Source: Oscillospiraceae bacterium HV4-5-C5C (GTDB taxonomy: Bacteria > Bacillota > Clostridia > Saccharofermentanales > Fastidiosipilaceae). Taken from it: DNA of 64,000 bases. Positions 16,435-25,845 of the stretch are shown one piece after another. Position 1 is the stretch's first letter. Each line of letters opens with the position of its first letter. Location of the stretch: assembly GCA_012034405.1 (NCBI GenBank), contig JAAVLZ010000013.1, positions 1 through 64,000 of the forward strand, read 5' to 3'. A program made the position numbers and the translations under genes. The notes beneath the pieces are model-generated. The model made no database searches and was not told the DNA's origin. It saw nothing but the letters and a program-made list of their open reading frames with translations.

Positions 16435-17181
16435 ATGTATAAATTAGTCCTGGTTCGTCATGGTGAAAGTGAATGGAACCGCGAGAATCGTTTTACCGGC
16501 TGGACGGATGTAGATCTGTCGCCCAAGGGTGAGGAGGAAGCGCGCCGCGCTGGTCAGGAACTGCTGAAAGATGGCTATACCTTTGATCTGGCCTTTACTT
16601 CCGTTCTGACCCGGGCTAACCGCACGCTGAACCTGATCCTGGATCAGATGCATCTGACCTGGATTCCGGTGGTCAAGACCTGGCGCCTTAATGAGCGCCA
16701 TTATGGCGCGCTGCAGGGCCTGAATAAAGCGGAAACCGCGGCTGAACACGGTGAAGCTCAGGTTAAGATCTGGCGCAGAGCCTATGACGTCGCGCCCCCG
16801 CCAATGACCAAGGATGATGAGCGCTACGCGGGCAAGGATCCTCGCTATGCCGGTCTGACGGAGGATGAACTGCCGCTGACGGAGTGCCTTAAAGACACGG
16901 TGGCCAGGGTCATCCCGTTTTGGGAGAGCGATATCGCGCCGGCTATCAAATCTGGCAAAAAGGTGCTGATCGCAGCTCACGGCAACAGCCTGCGGGCTTT
17001 GGTCAAGTTCCTGGATCATGTCGGCGATAATGAAATTGTAGAGCTCAACATTCCGACCGGCGTACCACTGGTTTATGAGCTGGATGAAAACCTGCATCCG
17101 ATCAAGCACTACTATCTGGGTGATGCTGAGGCTATCAAAGCTGCTATGGCGTCGGTGGCTTCTCAGGGAAAAGCCAAATAA
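16435..17181 (+). CDS. gpmA: 2,3-bisphosphoglycerate-dependent phosphoglycerate mutase
   Basis: Interconverts 3- and 2-phosphoglycerate in glycolysis through a phosphohistidine intermediate. The 248-residue protein has the family signature [18 protein letters not shown] with the phospho-acceptor His, the [15 protein letters not shown] segment and the second catalytic histidine in [13 protein letters not shown]. Length and motif spacing match the dimeric or tetrameric dPGM type. The start follows GGGGAGG. The gene has its own promoter and a long hairpin downstream, so it looks monocistronic. Confidence 0.96.
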   Translation: MYKLVLVRHGESEWNRENRFTGWTDVDLSPKGEEEARRAGQELLKDGYTFDLAFTSVLTRANRTLNLILDQMHLTWIPVVKTWRLNERHYGALQGLNKAETAAEHGEAQVKIWRRAYDVAPPPMTKDDERYAGKDPRYAGLTEDELPLTECLKDTVARVIPFWESDIAPAIKSGKKVLIAAHGNSLRALVKFLDHVGDNEIVELNIPTGVPLVYELDENLHPIKHYYLGDAEAIKAAMASVASQGKAK

Positions 17182-17275
17182 GTCTGCGGCAGCTGGAACG
17201 GGCGCCGCAGCTGTGATCCGGACGGCAGACCGTTTAACGCTTTAAAACACCCCGTAACCGCTTAAATGAAGCGCA

Positions 17276-17326
17276 CCCCCCAAAGTTAGACAGTAGGATA
17301 TACTGAAATAACTTTGGGGGCGTTTT
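17276..17326 (+). terminator. terminator of gpmA with IS-end-like stem
   Basis: CCCCCAAAGTTA (17277-17288) pairs perfectly with TAACTTTGGGGG (17309-17320), followed by CGTTTTT. The loop contains a second hairpin, CAGTA-GGATA-TACTG. The CCCCCAAAGTTAGACAG side resembles the terminal inverted repeats of IS3/IS150-family elements, so the terminator may derive from an insertion-sequence remnant. Confidence 0.75.
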
Positions 17327-17362
17327 TATTCATAAGCAGCACGGCAAACCCGCTGCGGCCGT

Positions 17363-19993
17363 TCAGGCGCGCGGCTGGGGCTTACTGCGGCCGCGCCACT
17401 TAAACCACCGGTGCCCCAAGCGGCGAAGCTGCCGGGCTATGAGACTGAAGAGTCCATAAATCAACAGGGTGAACAGCAGGAGGGGCAGGACGATTTCCAG
17501 CCATTGCGCCGGCTGCAGCGGCGACAGCATAAAAAAGTCCGGCAGCAGCCAGGCGGCCACGCCCAGATAAACCGAGCATAGCAGATCCAGGATAATCCGG
17601 AAGGTGTCCAGCGGCCGGCTGACCCGATAGAGCGTCAGCAGCCCGACCAGGGACAGCGCCAGGAAGGAGAGGGTGGAACAGAAGGTGTAGGACCAGCCCC
17701 AGCAGCCACCGGCAATCTGGATGGCAGACCAGCTGACGACTACGGTCAGACCGACCGGCAGCGCGTCAGGCAGAACGGTGTCCAGAAACCCTGCGCTGAC
17801 CCGGTCGTAATTAGGTTTCAGCGCCAGAAAAAAGGAAGGGATACCCACGGTTGCGCCTGAAATCAGGGAAGCCTGAATCGGATACAGCGGGTAGACTAAA
17901 GGAGACAGCAGCATTAAAAAGGCCATGATGATGGCGTAAGTCGTGCGCACCAGAAACAAGGTGGACAGACGTTTGACATTGTTTATGACGCTGCGCCCCT
18001 CATAAACCGCCGGGACCAGGGACTGAATGTTATTGTCCAGCAAAATGATATCGGCGGAAAGTCTGGCCGCATCACTGCCGGAGGCCATGGCTACACCGCA
18101 GTCAGCTTCGCGAAGGGCCAGTACGTCATTGCTCCCGTCACCGACCATGGCAACCTTATGCCCCAGACTGTGCAGAGACTGCAGCAGCTTTTCCTTTTGA
18201 AAGGGTGAGACACGGCCAAAAATGGTGTACTGCCCGGCGAGCTCTGACCAGTCAGTGCCCTCAGGCAGCTGGCTGACATCGATATAGCGGTCACTGTCAG
18301 TAATACCCGCCCGCCGGGCGACCGCGGCCGCAGCCTGGGCGTTGTCACCCGACAGGATTTTTATGGTTACGCCTTGCTCCCGGTAATACGCCAGCGTTTT
18401 CCGGGAGTCAGCTCTGAGCTCATCAGCCAGTAATAGGAGCGCACAGGGCAGCAGGCTGCCGGCCGGCAGCCTGTCGGCAGCCTCACTGCTTTCCGGTTCT
18501 GGCGCGGAGTCTGCCGGAGTGGCAATCTGGCAGGCCAGCAGCAGGCTGCGCAAGCCTTGCCGGTTGCAGCGCTCCAATTCTGCCTGCAGGGACGTTCCGG
18601 CAACGTCTGTGGCGGCCTGAAGCAGGATGTCCGGAGCGCCCAGATACCAGTTGCCCTGTTGGGTAAAACTGAGCGCGGACCACTTGCGCGCGGAAGAAAA
18701 CGCAATGACATTTTTTACCGGCCAGCGCCCGGCAGCGCTTTCTGATGCCGGCCGGTCCGGAGTCAGAAACGTTTGATTCAAGGCTTGCTGGGTGGAATTA
18801 GCCGGCGGAAAATATAAGGCAAATTGTCGTAACACGGATTCATAGCTGAGCGGAGGCTGTTTGATCGGGGAGCCGGGCGGTATCAGCGGCTTGAGCTCCT
18901 GAAAAACCAGCTTACCGGTGGTGATCGTGCCGGTTTTATCCAGGCATAAGGTGTCCACCCGGGCCAGGGATTCTATAGCCGACATATTCTGCAGTAAGGT
19001 CTTCTGGCGGACCAGTTTGAGGGTGCTGACAACAAAGGTTACGCTGCTGAGTAAAATCAGACCCTCCGGTATCATACTGACCAGATCCGCTACAGTACTG
19101 CTGATACCTTCGGTTAAAGTCAGATGCTCGACTAAAAAGTAGTGCTTCAGGAATAACAGGACACCCAAGGGCAAGATGATTTTGCTGATGCCCTTGACCA
19201 GTTTATCCAGGGAATCAATCAGTTCAGAGGGCTTGCGCCGTTCCTTGGCGGCCCGGGCGGTGATCCGGCTGGCTACGGTTGTCTGGCCAATCTGCGTCAT
19301 CCGCGCGTACATATAGCCGGCCTGAATGATGGTACCCGCAAATACGCTGTCACCGGCGGCTTTACTGACGCTCTGACTCTCTCCGGTCAGCAGGGATTCA
19401 TCTACTTCGCAGGCCTGGGAGCGGATCACCACCCCATCAGCCGCAGGCTGATTGCCGCCTTTCAGATAAACCAGGTCATCTTGTAACAGCTCCTCCGGCG
19501 CGATCCGGTTTAAGACCCCATCCCGGAGCACGTTGACCTCCGGCTGGCTCAGCAGGCTGAGCTGATCCAGCACGTGCTTGGATCGGCATTCCTGGAATAT
19601 TTTAACTAAGGTATTCCAGACCGCAACCAGAAAAAACGCCATATTAAAGATCAGACGGGGATTGGGAATGACCACAATCAGCAAAACCGCGGCCAGCATA
19701 AAATTCAGTAAGTTGAAATAACTGAACACCGCCTGAAATATAATCTGCCCGTAGCTGCGGCTTTTCAGCCGGGGCTGCTGGTTGACCCGCCCGGCTGCCT
19801 GGCGTTGCCGGACCTCCGCGCCAGTCAGCCCCTGCTCCGCGTAGTCGGGGTTAAGCGGGGCAAAGGGCTCAGCGGATCCGGCGGTCTCAATGGCTTGTTC
19901 CAGTTCAGCCGCGGTATAGGGCGTCTGGGCGGACAAACCGGCCTTAGGAAATTTTGCGGCAAAGCGGCGGCTCCATTGGCTCAGCCTGCCCAC
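17363..19993 (-). CDS. cation-translocating P-type ATPase (CtpE/P2-like)
   Basis: An 876-residue P-type ATPase that probably moves a divalent or monovalent cation across the membrane. It has the actuator motif LLTGES (about residue 205), the phosphorylation site DKTGTITTGKL (about 349), the membrane motif PEGL before it, the nucleotide-binding-domain segment YLGAPD (the usual KGA reads LGA), and the hinge VGDGSNDVLALREADCGVAM. About ten hydrophobic segments are present, with a long C-terminal membrane half. There is no CPx heavy-metal motif and no metal-binding N-terminal domain. The start GLTGAEVRQRQAAGRVN resembles CtpE-type calcium pumps; the ion is inferred. The GTG start shares its first G with the TAG stop of the dCMP deaminase gene, so translation is coupled. 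Confidence 0.88.
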   Translation of the reverse strand: MGRLSQWSRRFAAKFPKAGLSAQTPYTAAELEQAIETAGSAEPFAPLNPDYAEQGLTGAEVRQRQAAGRVNQQPRLKSRSYGQIIFQAVFSYFNLLNFMLAAVLLIVVIPNPRLIFNMAFFLVAVWNTLVKIFQECRSKHVLDQLSLLSQPEVNVLRDGVLNRIAPEELLQDDLVYLKGGNQPAADGVVIRSQACEVDESLLTGESQSVSKAAGDSVFAGTIIQAGYMYARMTQIGQTTVASRITARAAKERRKPSELIDSLDKLVKGISKIILPLGVLLFLKHYFLVEHLTLTEGISSTVADLVSMIPEGLILLSSVTFVVSTLKLVRQKTLLQNMSAIESLARVDTLCLDKTGTITTGKLVFQELKPLIPPGSPIKQPPLSYESVLRQFALYFPPANSTQQALNQTFLTPDRPASESAAGRWPVKNVIAFSSARKWSALSFTQQGNWYLGAPDILLQAATDVAGTSLQAELERCNRQGLRSLLLACQIATPADSAPEPESSEAADRLPAGSLLPCALLLLADELRADSRKTLAYYREQGVTIKILSGDNAQAAAAVARRAGITDSDRYIDVSQLPEGTDWSELAGQYTIFGRVSPFQKEKLLQSLHSLGHKVAMVGDGSNDVLALREADCGVAMASGSDAARLSADIILLDNNIQSLVPAVYEGRSVINNVKRLSTLFLVRTTYAIIMAFLMLLSPLVYPLYPIQASLISGATVGIPSFFLALKPNYDRVSAGFLDTVLPDALPVGLTVVVSWSAIQIAGGCWGWSYTFCSTLSFLALSLVGLLTLYRVSRPLDTFRIILDLLCSVYLGVAAWLLPDFFMLSPLQPAQWLEIVLPLLLFTLLIYGLFSLIARQLRRLGHRWFKWRGRSKPQPRA

Positions 19994-20493
19994 TAACCTT
20001 GTTCTCCGGCCTGAAATGTCAGGGTCAGGTATTTCCGCTGCGGCTGCATCTGCCGCAAGGCTACGCCTGCTCCCTGCAGGATACGCCGGCTGGCCTGAGA
20101 GGCTTCACTATCATGATACTTGTCAGACAGATAGACGACTTCACGGATACCAGATTGCACAATAGCCTTCGCACATTCATTACACGGGAACAAAGCTACA
20201 TAAATGCTGCAGCCGGCGAGGCTGGTACCGGGATTATTGAGGATGGCATTGAGCTCAGCATGGCAGACATAGGGATATTTGGTCTCCAGAAAATCTCCTT
20301 CACGATCCCAGGGATAGGCATCATCATTCAGTCCGGTAGGGAACCCGTTATAACCGGTCGAAATAATCCGGCGGTCCTGATTAACAATACAGGCGCCGAC
20401 CTGGGTGTTGGGATCCTTGCTGCGGCAGGCGGCCAGCAAAGCGACCCCCATAAAATACTCATCCCAGCTGATGTAATCCTGGCGTTTGGGCAT
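19993..20493 (-). CDS. deoxycytidylate (dCMP) deaminase, ComEB-like
   Basis: Converts dCMP to dUMP with a catalytic zinc, feeding thymidylate synthesis. The 166-residue protein has the zinc-binding elements YPYVCHAELNAIL (His plus catalytic Glu) and FPCNECAKAI (two Cys), and the family start ISWDEYFMGVALLAACRSKDP. The length is typical of ComEB/dCMP deaminase. It is the first gene of a two-gene minus-strand unit with the P-type ATPase, whose start codon overlaps its stop by one base. It lies divergent from proB. Confidence 0.93.
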   Translation of the reverse strand: MPKRQDYISWDEYFMGVALLAACRSKDPNTQVGACIVNQDRRIISTGYNGFPTGLNDDAYPWDREGDFLETKYPYVCHAELNAILNNPGTSLAGCSIYVALFPCNECAKAIVQSGIREVVYLSDKYHDSEASQASRRILQGAGVALRQMQPQRKYLTLTFQAGEQG

Positions 20494-20621
20494 AATGTAC
20501 TCCTTCCGGCTTGCTTATCTGTGGCACGATCCTGCTTGCAACATATCCGGGGACCGCGGGTGGCAGACAGCAATCTTCTGAGGCTGTACCTGACAGCTCC
20601 TTATATTATAACTGAATGATC

Positions 20622-20642
20622 CAGGATGTCCTGAGCATCCTG
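20622..20642 (+). promoter_or_regulatory. inverted repeat in the proB upstream region
   Basis: CAGGATG-TCCTGAG-CATCCTG is a perfect 7-bp inverted repeat in the 233-base divergent gap between the dCMP deaminase gene and proB. TATAAT-like hexamers lie just before it (about 20604-20610). It may be an operator or a leader hairpin. Confidence 0.3.
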
Positions 20643-20726
20643 CGGCCAGACTATGAATATTCTGTGTGCAGACGCTTGCTTTTTCAGCCCCGCCTCAGTA
20701 TCCTGAACATCGGTGACAGGAGGAAG

Positions 20727-21665
20727 ATGGATATGGAAACAGCTGGCAAGTCTGATGAATACAGTACGCCTCGTATGGCCTGGCCACAGCTCTCGGAGCC
20801 TCAGGCCGCAGCGGCCAGGAGCTTGCGGCAGCGGCTGAAAGCAGTGCGCCGCCTGGTCGTCAAGGTGGGAACCTCTACCGTGACCCATCCTAACGGAGCG
20901 ATGGACTTACTGAATATTGAGCGCCTTTGCCGGACGCTGGCGGATCTGCAAAGCCAGGGCCGCCAGGTTATCCTGGTATCCTCCGGCGCGATTGCGGTGG
21001 GGATGAACCGCTTAAGAGAGCGCAAACGTCCGCGGGAGATCCCTGAAAAGCAGGCTTATGCCGCGATCGGCCAGGCTATTTTAATAAATGGCTACAATCG
21101 CATTATGGCTGAGTACGGACAGATTTCAGCTCAGGTCCTGCTGACCCGGGATGACACAGATAATCCTGAAGCGCTGCGTAATATCCGCAATACCTTTATG
21201 ACATTGCTGGACAAGGGAGTGATTCCGATAGTCAATGAAAATGACACGGTTTCCACGCATGAGGTCTTTCACAACGGCACCTTTGGTGATAATGATAAGT
21301 TGTCCGCAATTGTAGCCAGGATTCTGGAGGCGGATCTGCTGGTGCTGATGTCGGATATTGATGGCCTGTACAGCTGCGACCCGCATAAGTATGGCTCTGA
21401 AGCCTGCCTGATTAATTATGTGCCTGAGGTCAACCGGGAGGTAGACAAGCTGGGCGGGGAAGCCGGCAGCCTGGGAACCGGCGGAATGAAGACCAAGCTT
21501 GCCGCCGCCAGGATAGCGGGGGCCGCGGGCATTCCCACGGTGATTACCCAGGGTCACCGGCCGGGTGACCTGGATCTGATTTTAGGAGGGGAGACGATCG
21601 GTACTTTGTTTGCGCCCCCTTCCCTGCCCTCAGGTGAATCAACCCCGGAGACGCCTGAAGACTGA
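20727..21665 (+). CDS. proB: glutamate 5-kinase lacking the PUA domain
   Basis: ProB phosphorylates glutamate in the first step of proline synthesis. The amino-acid-kinase fold begins at VRRLVVKVGTSTVTHPNG and includes VILVSSGAIAVGMNRL, the substrate segment NENDTVSTHE and GTGGMKTKLAAARIA. The protein has 312 residues and ends soon after IGTLF, so the C-terminal PUA domain of the common 365-residue form is absent. About 45 extra N-terminal residues precede the kinase fold. AGGAGG four bases upstream fixes the start at 20727. proA is not adjacent, which is unusual. The gene ends at a shared terminator facing the PBP gene. Confidence 0.92.
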   Translation: MDMETAGKSDEYSTPRMAWPQLSEPQAAAARSLRQRLKAVRRLVVKVGTSTVTHPNGAMDLLNIERLCRTLADLQSQGRQVILVSSGAIAVGMNRLRERKRPREIPEKQAYAAIGQAILINGYNRIMAEYGQISAQVLLTRDDTDNPEALRNIRNTFMTLLDKGVIPIVNENDTVSTHEVFHNGTFGDNDKLSAIVARILEADLLVLMSDIDGLYSCDPHKYGSEACLINYVPEVNREVDKLGGEAGSLGTGGMKTKLAAARIAGAAGIPTVITQGHRPGDLDLILGGETIGTLFAPPSLPSGESTPETPED

Positions 21666-21725
21666 ACCTGGCTGCGGCGGCGCGAAGCTCAAAGTTCCAG
21701 GATACAAGCGCTCAAGAGAAAAGAT

Positions 21726-21762
21726 AAGAGCAGATCTGCCAGCGTCCGGCGGGTCTGCTCTT
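21726..21762. terminator. bidirectional terminator between proB and the PBP gene
   Basis: A 15-bp stem (AAGAGCAGATCTGCC with GGCGGGTCTGCTCTT, two G-T pairs) lies between convergent genes. The plus strand continues TTGTT, and the minus strand continues with a T-rich tail. Confidence 0.85.
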
Positions 21763-21768
21763 GTTCGC

Positions 21769-24276
21769 TTACTCCGAGGGAGTGGTCCCCACGCCATCCT
21801 GAAAACCGGTAACCGTGCCGCCATTATGGTAGCTGCAGCTTTTGGTGGGGATCAGTGCGGAACCTTTGACATAGTATTCAGTGATGACATTGGCCGGATT
21901 ATCCGCCCGGCACGCGGCTGTGGCCAGTTCACCGGAATCCACGCAGATCTGTACGCCTACAATATCCCCGGGCTGGGTCCATGTAGCGGCGGGGGAATCT
22001 GCCATGACTTTTCTCATGGCGTCAAACCAAATGCGCTTGGCGCCCTCATTATCCGGCCCGGCGATGCCGCGCGGGGTATCAAAGCCGTACCAGACCGCGG
22101 CGGTGTAGTAGGGGGTAAATCCAACGAACCATTTATCATAGTCATCATCAGTCGTACCGGTTTTGCCGGCGGTGCTGATCGTTTCACCGTTGGAATTTTT
22201 TATCATTCCAAAGCCAGAAGCCGACCCTTCATACGGGAAACTGCTGGTTCTGCCCAGGATTGTCTCTTCCAGAATTTTGGTCATCATAAAAGCGGTCTCC
22301 GGGGAGTATACGGTGTTACTGACCACCTTGTTTTCCAGCAAGACATTGCCGTCACTATCCAGGACCTGGGTGTAGGCATAAACCGGTGTATAAAGCCCGC
22401 CGTTAGGGAAGACGGTAAACGCGGAGGCCATTTCCAGCGGGGACATGCCCTGTTCAAAACCACCCATGGCCATTGAAAGCTGAGCCGAGTCATCGGTGCG
22501 GTCAATTCCGACCAGCTTGAGGAAGTACTTTGATGTGTCCAGCCCGATCGCGTTCAGTACTTTGACGGCCGGAACGTTGTTGGAGATTTTGACGGCGTTG
22601 CGGATGGTCATGTAACCCCGGTATTCAGGGTAATAAGCATTTTTGGGGTAGGGTTCATCCGGATTATCCGGATCCATATAGACCTTTTCATCTTTAATCA
22701 GGGTCCCGCCGGTAATCAGGCCCATTTCAATAGCCGGGGCGTAAACGTTCAGCGGCTTGATGGAAGAGCCGGGCTGGCGCTCAATATCTGTAGCGCGGTT
22801 GGTGACCAGATTGGCTGTCTTGGTCCCGGAACCGCCGCCCATGGCGACCACCGCGCCGGTCTGGTTATCGATCACGGCCATGCCGGCTTCGGGCAACTCC
22901 GGCAAGCCGTCATAACGGCTGGGCTCAGCGGCGAAAAGTTCCGATTTATTAAAGGTCTCATCTACATAGCTTTGGATCGTGCTGTCTAAAGTGGTATAGA
23001 TTTTCAAGCCACCGCTGTAAACTTTTTGCCGGGCCAGCGCGGTGCTGTATCCTAACTGATCTTCCAGATCTTCCACCACATCCGCATACACATATTCCGC
23101 AAAATATGAGTTGATACTGGTCCCGCTGATATCCGGCTCTTCCCGATTGATATCAAGCTCCGTATTCAGCGCCTCCTGATATTGGCTCTCAGTTATATAA
23201 CCCAATTCCTCCATCTTGCCTAAAACCACCCGCTGCCGCCGCAGGGCGTTGCGCAGGCCGCTTTCCGTGCGCGGATTGTAGGTGGAGGGACTCTTGGGAA
23301 TTCCCGCCAGAAAGGCGCATTCCGCCAGATTGAGATCCGCCGCGTCTTTACCAAAATATGCCTGGGCCGCAGTCTGGATGCCAACATAGGAATTGGCCAT
23401 GGGTACCAGATTCAGATACAGCTCCAGGATTTCATCATCCGTCAGCTCCTTTTTCAGCTGAATGGCCCGATACCATTCCTGTACCTTGCGCTGGGCGCTG
23501 CGCTCATCCTCACCGGTGATCAGCTTGACGGTCTGCTGGGTGATGGTTGAACCGCCATGCGTGGCGGAGCCGCCGTTGGCCAGCGCTGAAACGACCGCGC
23601 TGGCAATCCGGCGCGGATCAATACCGATGTTTTCATAAAATCGTTCATCTTCAATGGAAATAAAGGACTCATCAATATAAGTGTCCTTGACATCGGAAAT
23701 GGAAACGTACTCCCGGTCAATATTTTCCGAACCGGTAGAAATAGAAATGACGTTGTCATCGGAATCAAACATGGTGGTGGTCTGCGAGCCGATGTTCAGC
23801 TGTGAAGCCGTCAGCGGCTCAGTCGTGGCGATATAGGCCAGCAGCATACCGCCGCCGATACCGCCGGCCAGAACAATCAGCAGGACAATGAGCAGGAGGA
23901 CAGTCTTTACTATCCGGCCTATAAACCGGGTTATCTGCTGCCCGACGGTTTGCGCAGTCGCGGGATGGGTAGGCTTACCCTTAACATGCCGGTGCAGCGA
24001 CCGGCGCAGTCGGCTCAGATCCTGCCGGTAGGCGCGGTCTGAAATCTGAGTGCCCCGTGCCACCCGGGCGGCTACCGCCGCTTGCCCGCTGCCTGATTGG
24101 GGCCGGTGGTACATGTTGGAAGGTACAGCGTGGGGACCGGCCAGGTCCCCGCGCGCGGCAGCTTTAACCTGACCCGCCGGAGCGGTACCCGGCTGACGGG
24201 TATTTGCCGACCGGGTTTGATTGGCCGCGGCTGACGCGGGCGGCTGAGGGCTCGACGATGATTGATGTTTATTCAT
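21769..24276 (-). CDS. class A penicillin-binding protein (PBP1A family)
   Basis: A bifunctional peptidoglycan synthase, 835 residues. A hydrophilic Ser/Pro/Arg-rich cytoplasmic tail (1-120) is followed by a membrane anchor (about 125-150). The GT51 transglycosylase domain has the catalytic-Glu motif IEDERFYENIGID and HGGSTITQQTVKL. The transpeptidase domain has the nucleophile motif SSIKP (about 503), SNN in KISNNVPAVK, and KTGTTDDDYDKWFVG (about 703). The C-terminus ends with a short Gly-rich tail and no PASTA domain. It polymerises and crosslinks the cell wall outside the membrane. AGGAGG precedes the start by 13 bases, a rather long spacing. It appears monocistronic. Confidence 0.95.
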   Translation of the reverse strand: MNKHQSSSSPQPPASAAANQTRSANTRQPGTAPAGQVKAAARGDLAGPHAVPSNMYHRPQSGSGQAAVAARVARGTQISDRAYRQDLSRLRRSLHRHVKGKPTHPATAQTVGQQITRFIGRIVKTVLLLIVLLIVLAGGIGGGMLLAYIATTEPLTASQLNIGSQTTTMFDSDDNVISISTGSENIDREYVSISDVKDTYIDESFISIEDERFYENIGIDPRRIASAVVSALANGGSATHGGSTITQQTVKLITGEDERSAQRKVQEWYRAIQLKKELTDDEILELYLNLVPMANSYVGIQTAAQAYFGKDAADLNLAECAFLAGIPKSPSTYNPRTESGLRNALRRQRVVLGKMEELGYITESQYQEALNTELDINREEPDISGTSINSYFAEYVYADVVEDLEDQLGYSTALARQKVYSGGLKIYTTLDSTIQSYVDETFNKSELFAAEPSRYDGLPELPEAGMAVIDNQTGAVVAMGGGSGTKTANLVTNRATDIERQPGSSIKPLNVYAPAIEMGLITGGTLIKDEKVYMDPDNPDEPYPKNAYYPEYRGYMTIRNAVKISNNVPAVKVLNAIGLDTSKYFLKLVGIDRTDDSAQLSMAMGGFEQGMSPLEMASAFTVFPNGGLYTPVYAYTQVLDSDGNVLLENKVVSNTVYSPETAFMMTKILEETILGRTSSFPYEGSASGFGMIKNSNGETISTAGKTGTTDDDYDKWFVGFTPYYTAAVWYGFDTPRGIAGPDNEGAKRIWFDAMRKVMADSPAATWTQPGDIVGVQICVDSGELATAACRADNPANVITEYYVKGSALIPTKSCSYHNGGTVTGFQDGVGTTPSE

Positions 24277-24431
24277 GAAGTGACAAAGGCCTCCTGCACG
24301 CTGGTGACTGGGTCAGAAATATGCCTTATTATAGCAGACTCTGCCGCCTGATCGTTAACCGGGGCGGCGGCAGCCGTAAATCAACCAGGTCCCCAGGGCG
24401 TCGGCCAGGCGTTTCCAGAACACTGTCCCGC

Positions 24432-24899
24432 TCATTCTGGCAGGCAGTAGCCTCGCTGGTCCAGATAGGCCTGTAATGCCGGCCGGTTAGCCTCAAAAAT
24501 TGGCTGCGGCAGCGCGTCAGGCATAAAGAAACCCAGCTTTATGACTTCTGCAGGATCATTTTGCAGCTGCCCCTGCCAGTCCCGGCAGATATAGACCAGA
24601 TCAATATTGGATACTTCATCTCCGTTGGGGTAGACAAAATGCATCCGGGGGCTGGAAAACACGCCCAGCAGTTCCAATTGGCCGGCCTGCAGCCCGGTTT
24701 CCTCAAAAAACTCCCGCCGCGCGGCTTCCTCCACCGTTTCATCCAGCTCCACCGAACCGCCGGCGTAAGCCCAGATGCCATTATCCTGCCGCTGCTGCAG
24801 CAAAATTCTGCCGCGGCTGTCTTCTGCAATCACACTGGCGCCGCATTGCAACAATGGACGGTGTCCCAGCAGCTTGCGCAAATCCATGATATAACCCAT
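24432..24899 (-). CDS. Nudix hydrolase
   Basis: 155 residues with a complete Nudix box: GSVELDETVEEAARREFFEE continuing TGL, matching GX5EX7REUXEEXGU. This box binds the metal and cleaves nucleoside-diphosphate-X substrates. The substrate cannot be named; the overall look (LLQQRQDNGIWAYAGG at the N-terminus) is that of ADP-ribose or MutT-like pyrophosphatases. AAGGACGG precedes ATG 24899; an in-frame ATG at 24887 is an alternative start. The gene lies between the PBP and a small membrane protein on the same strand, without obvious functional linkage. Confidence 0.88.
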   Translation of the reverse strand: MGYIMDLRKLLGHRPLLQCGASVIAEDSRGRILLQQRQDNGIWAYAGGSVELDETVEEAARREFFEETGLQAGQLELLGVFSSPRMHFVYPNGDEVSNIDLVYICRDWQGQLQNDPAEVIKLGFFMPDALPQPIFEANRPALQAYLDQRGYCLPE

Positions 24900-24998
24900 T
24901 TTTAACCGTCCTTATGATCTTGAATGTCTGGTTTGTTAACCGTGTTTCCAGTCCTGCCTGAAACCACGGCAGGCGGGCCGGCTCAGGCCGGGTGCTGA

Positions 24999-25655
24999 TC
25001 ACCTGGCCGGTGCAGCCTTGAGCCATGACCAGAGCAGGCGGTTCACCGTTTCGGCATAATCCGGGGGTACCCGATGCTTGTCAAACGTAATCAGAGGCAG
25101 TTCCTCATTATCCTGATTGACGGCGCTGAGCGTGGTCGCGCGATATTTGCCGCTGTATAGCTGATCGGTTTGCTTGAAATGGCGGATTTCACTGAACTCA
25201 GCAAAGCGCACCGCATCATGCCTGCCAAGAATATAGACGCAGGCGGAACTGCGGTCCAGCCGGACCCGGTGACGATAACGCAGTAAAAAGACGCCGAAAA
25301 AAATAGCCAGGAGCGCCCAGATTCCAAAAAATATCAACCACAGCAGCTGTACACTGCGGTAAAGATAGACGCTTAATAAAATCAGCAGTACGGCTGCGGT
25401 AAAGGCCAGCAGAGCCCCGGTAACAGACGTGCGGGCAGGCTTTTCCCGCCCGAAGTAAAGATTCTGACTGTCATAGCGGAACTCTCCGGGGTAGGCCTTG
25501 AACAGATCCTTAATCGCCTGTCCCACGGGATTGGCAGCCGCGGCTTCCGCCGCGGTCTCCTCAGGTGGCGTGGCAACCTTAACGTGGTCAGCCGGCTGCT
25601 GCCCGGACCGGGGCTTGCGGCTGCCAAATCTGAATTTGGTTTTCAGTTGACTCAT
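24999..25655 (-). CDS. unrecognised protein with two TM segments
   Basis: 218 residues. A basic, low-complexity N-terminus (1-45) is followed by a short soluble stretch, two hydrophobic segments at about residues 80-100 and 105-125, and a C-terminal soluble domain of about 95 residues. That domain contains YILGRHDAVRF and LPLITFDKHRVPPDYAE. The two-helix hairpin followed by a PH-like beta-rich domain resembles bacterial PH-domain (DUF304-like) membrane proteins, but no certain match can be made. The start at 25655 is preferred because GAGG lies 8 bases before it; an in-frame ATG at 25667 overlaps that ribosome binding site. Confidence 0.65.
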   Translation of the reverse strand: MSQLKTKFRFGSRKPRSGQQPADHVKVATPPEETAAEAAAANPVGQAIKDLFKAYPGEFRYDSQNLYFGREKPARTSVTGALLAFTAAVLLILLSVYLYRSVQLLWLIFFGIWALLAIFFGVFLLRYRHRVRLDRSSACVYILGRHDAVRFAEFSEIRHFKQTDQLYSGKYRATTLSAVNQDNEELPLITFDKHRVPPDYAETVNRLLWSWLKAAPAR

Positions 25656-25756
25656 ATGAGGCCTCATTTCTCGGCTGAAAGATTGCAGCCCGGAATTAAC
25701 AGACGGAGAAATAAACTGTACTTATTTTAGCACAACCAGACGGCCAATTCCCAGAA

Positions 25757-25800
25757 CCAGCAAGCCGCTGCCATGCTTGGGCATGACAGCGGCTTGCTGG
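25757..25800. terminator. 44-base perfect compound hairpin
   Basis: CCAGCAAGCCGCTG and CAGCGGCTTGCTGG form a perfect 14-bp stem, and the loop itself contains CATGC-TTGG-GCATG. It lies 46 bases downstream of the channel-like gene on the minus strand. No clear T-run follows on either strand. Confidence 0.65.
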
Positions 25801-25845
25801 CAAATATCAGGAACCGGGAGCTGATCTGATCAGCTTACTTTGTCA

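Noticed and set aside
17276-17320. Complete insertion sequence
   Set aside because: Only an end-like inverted pair is present; no transposase frame lies between or beside the two halves.
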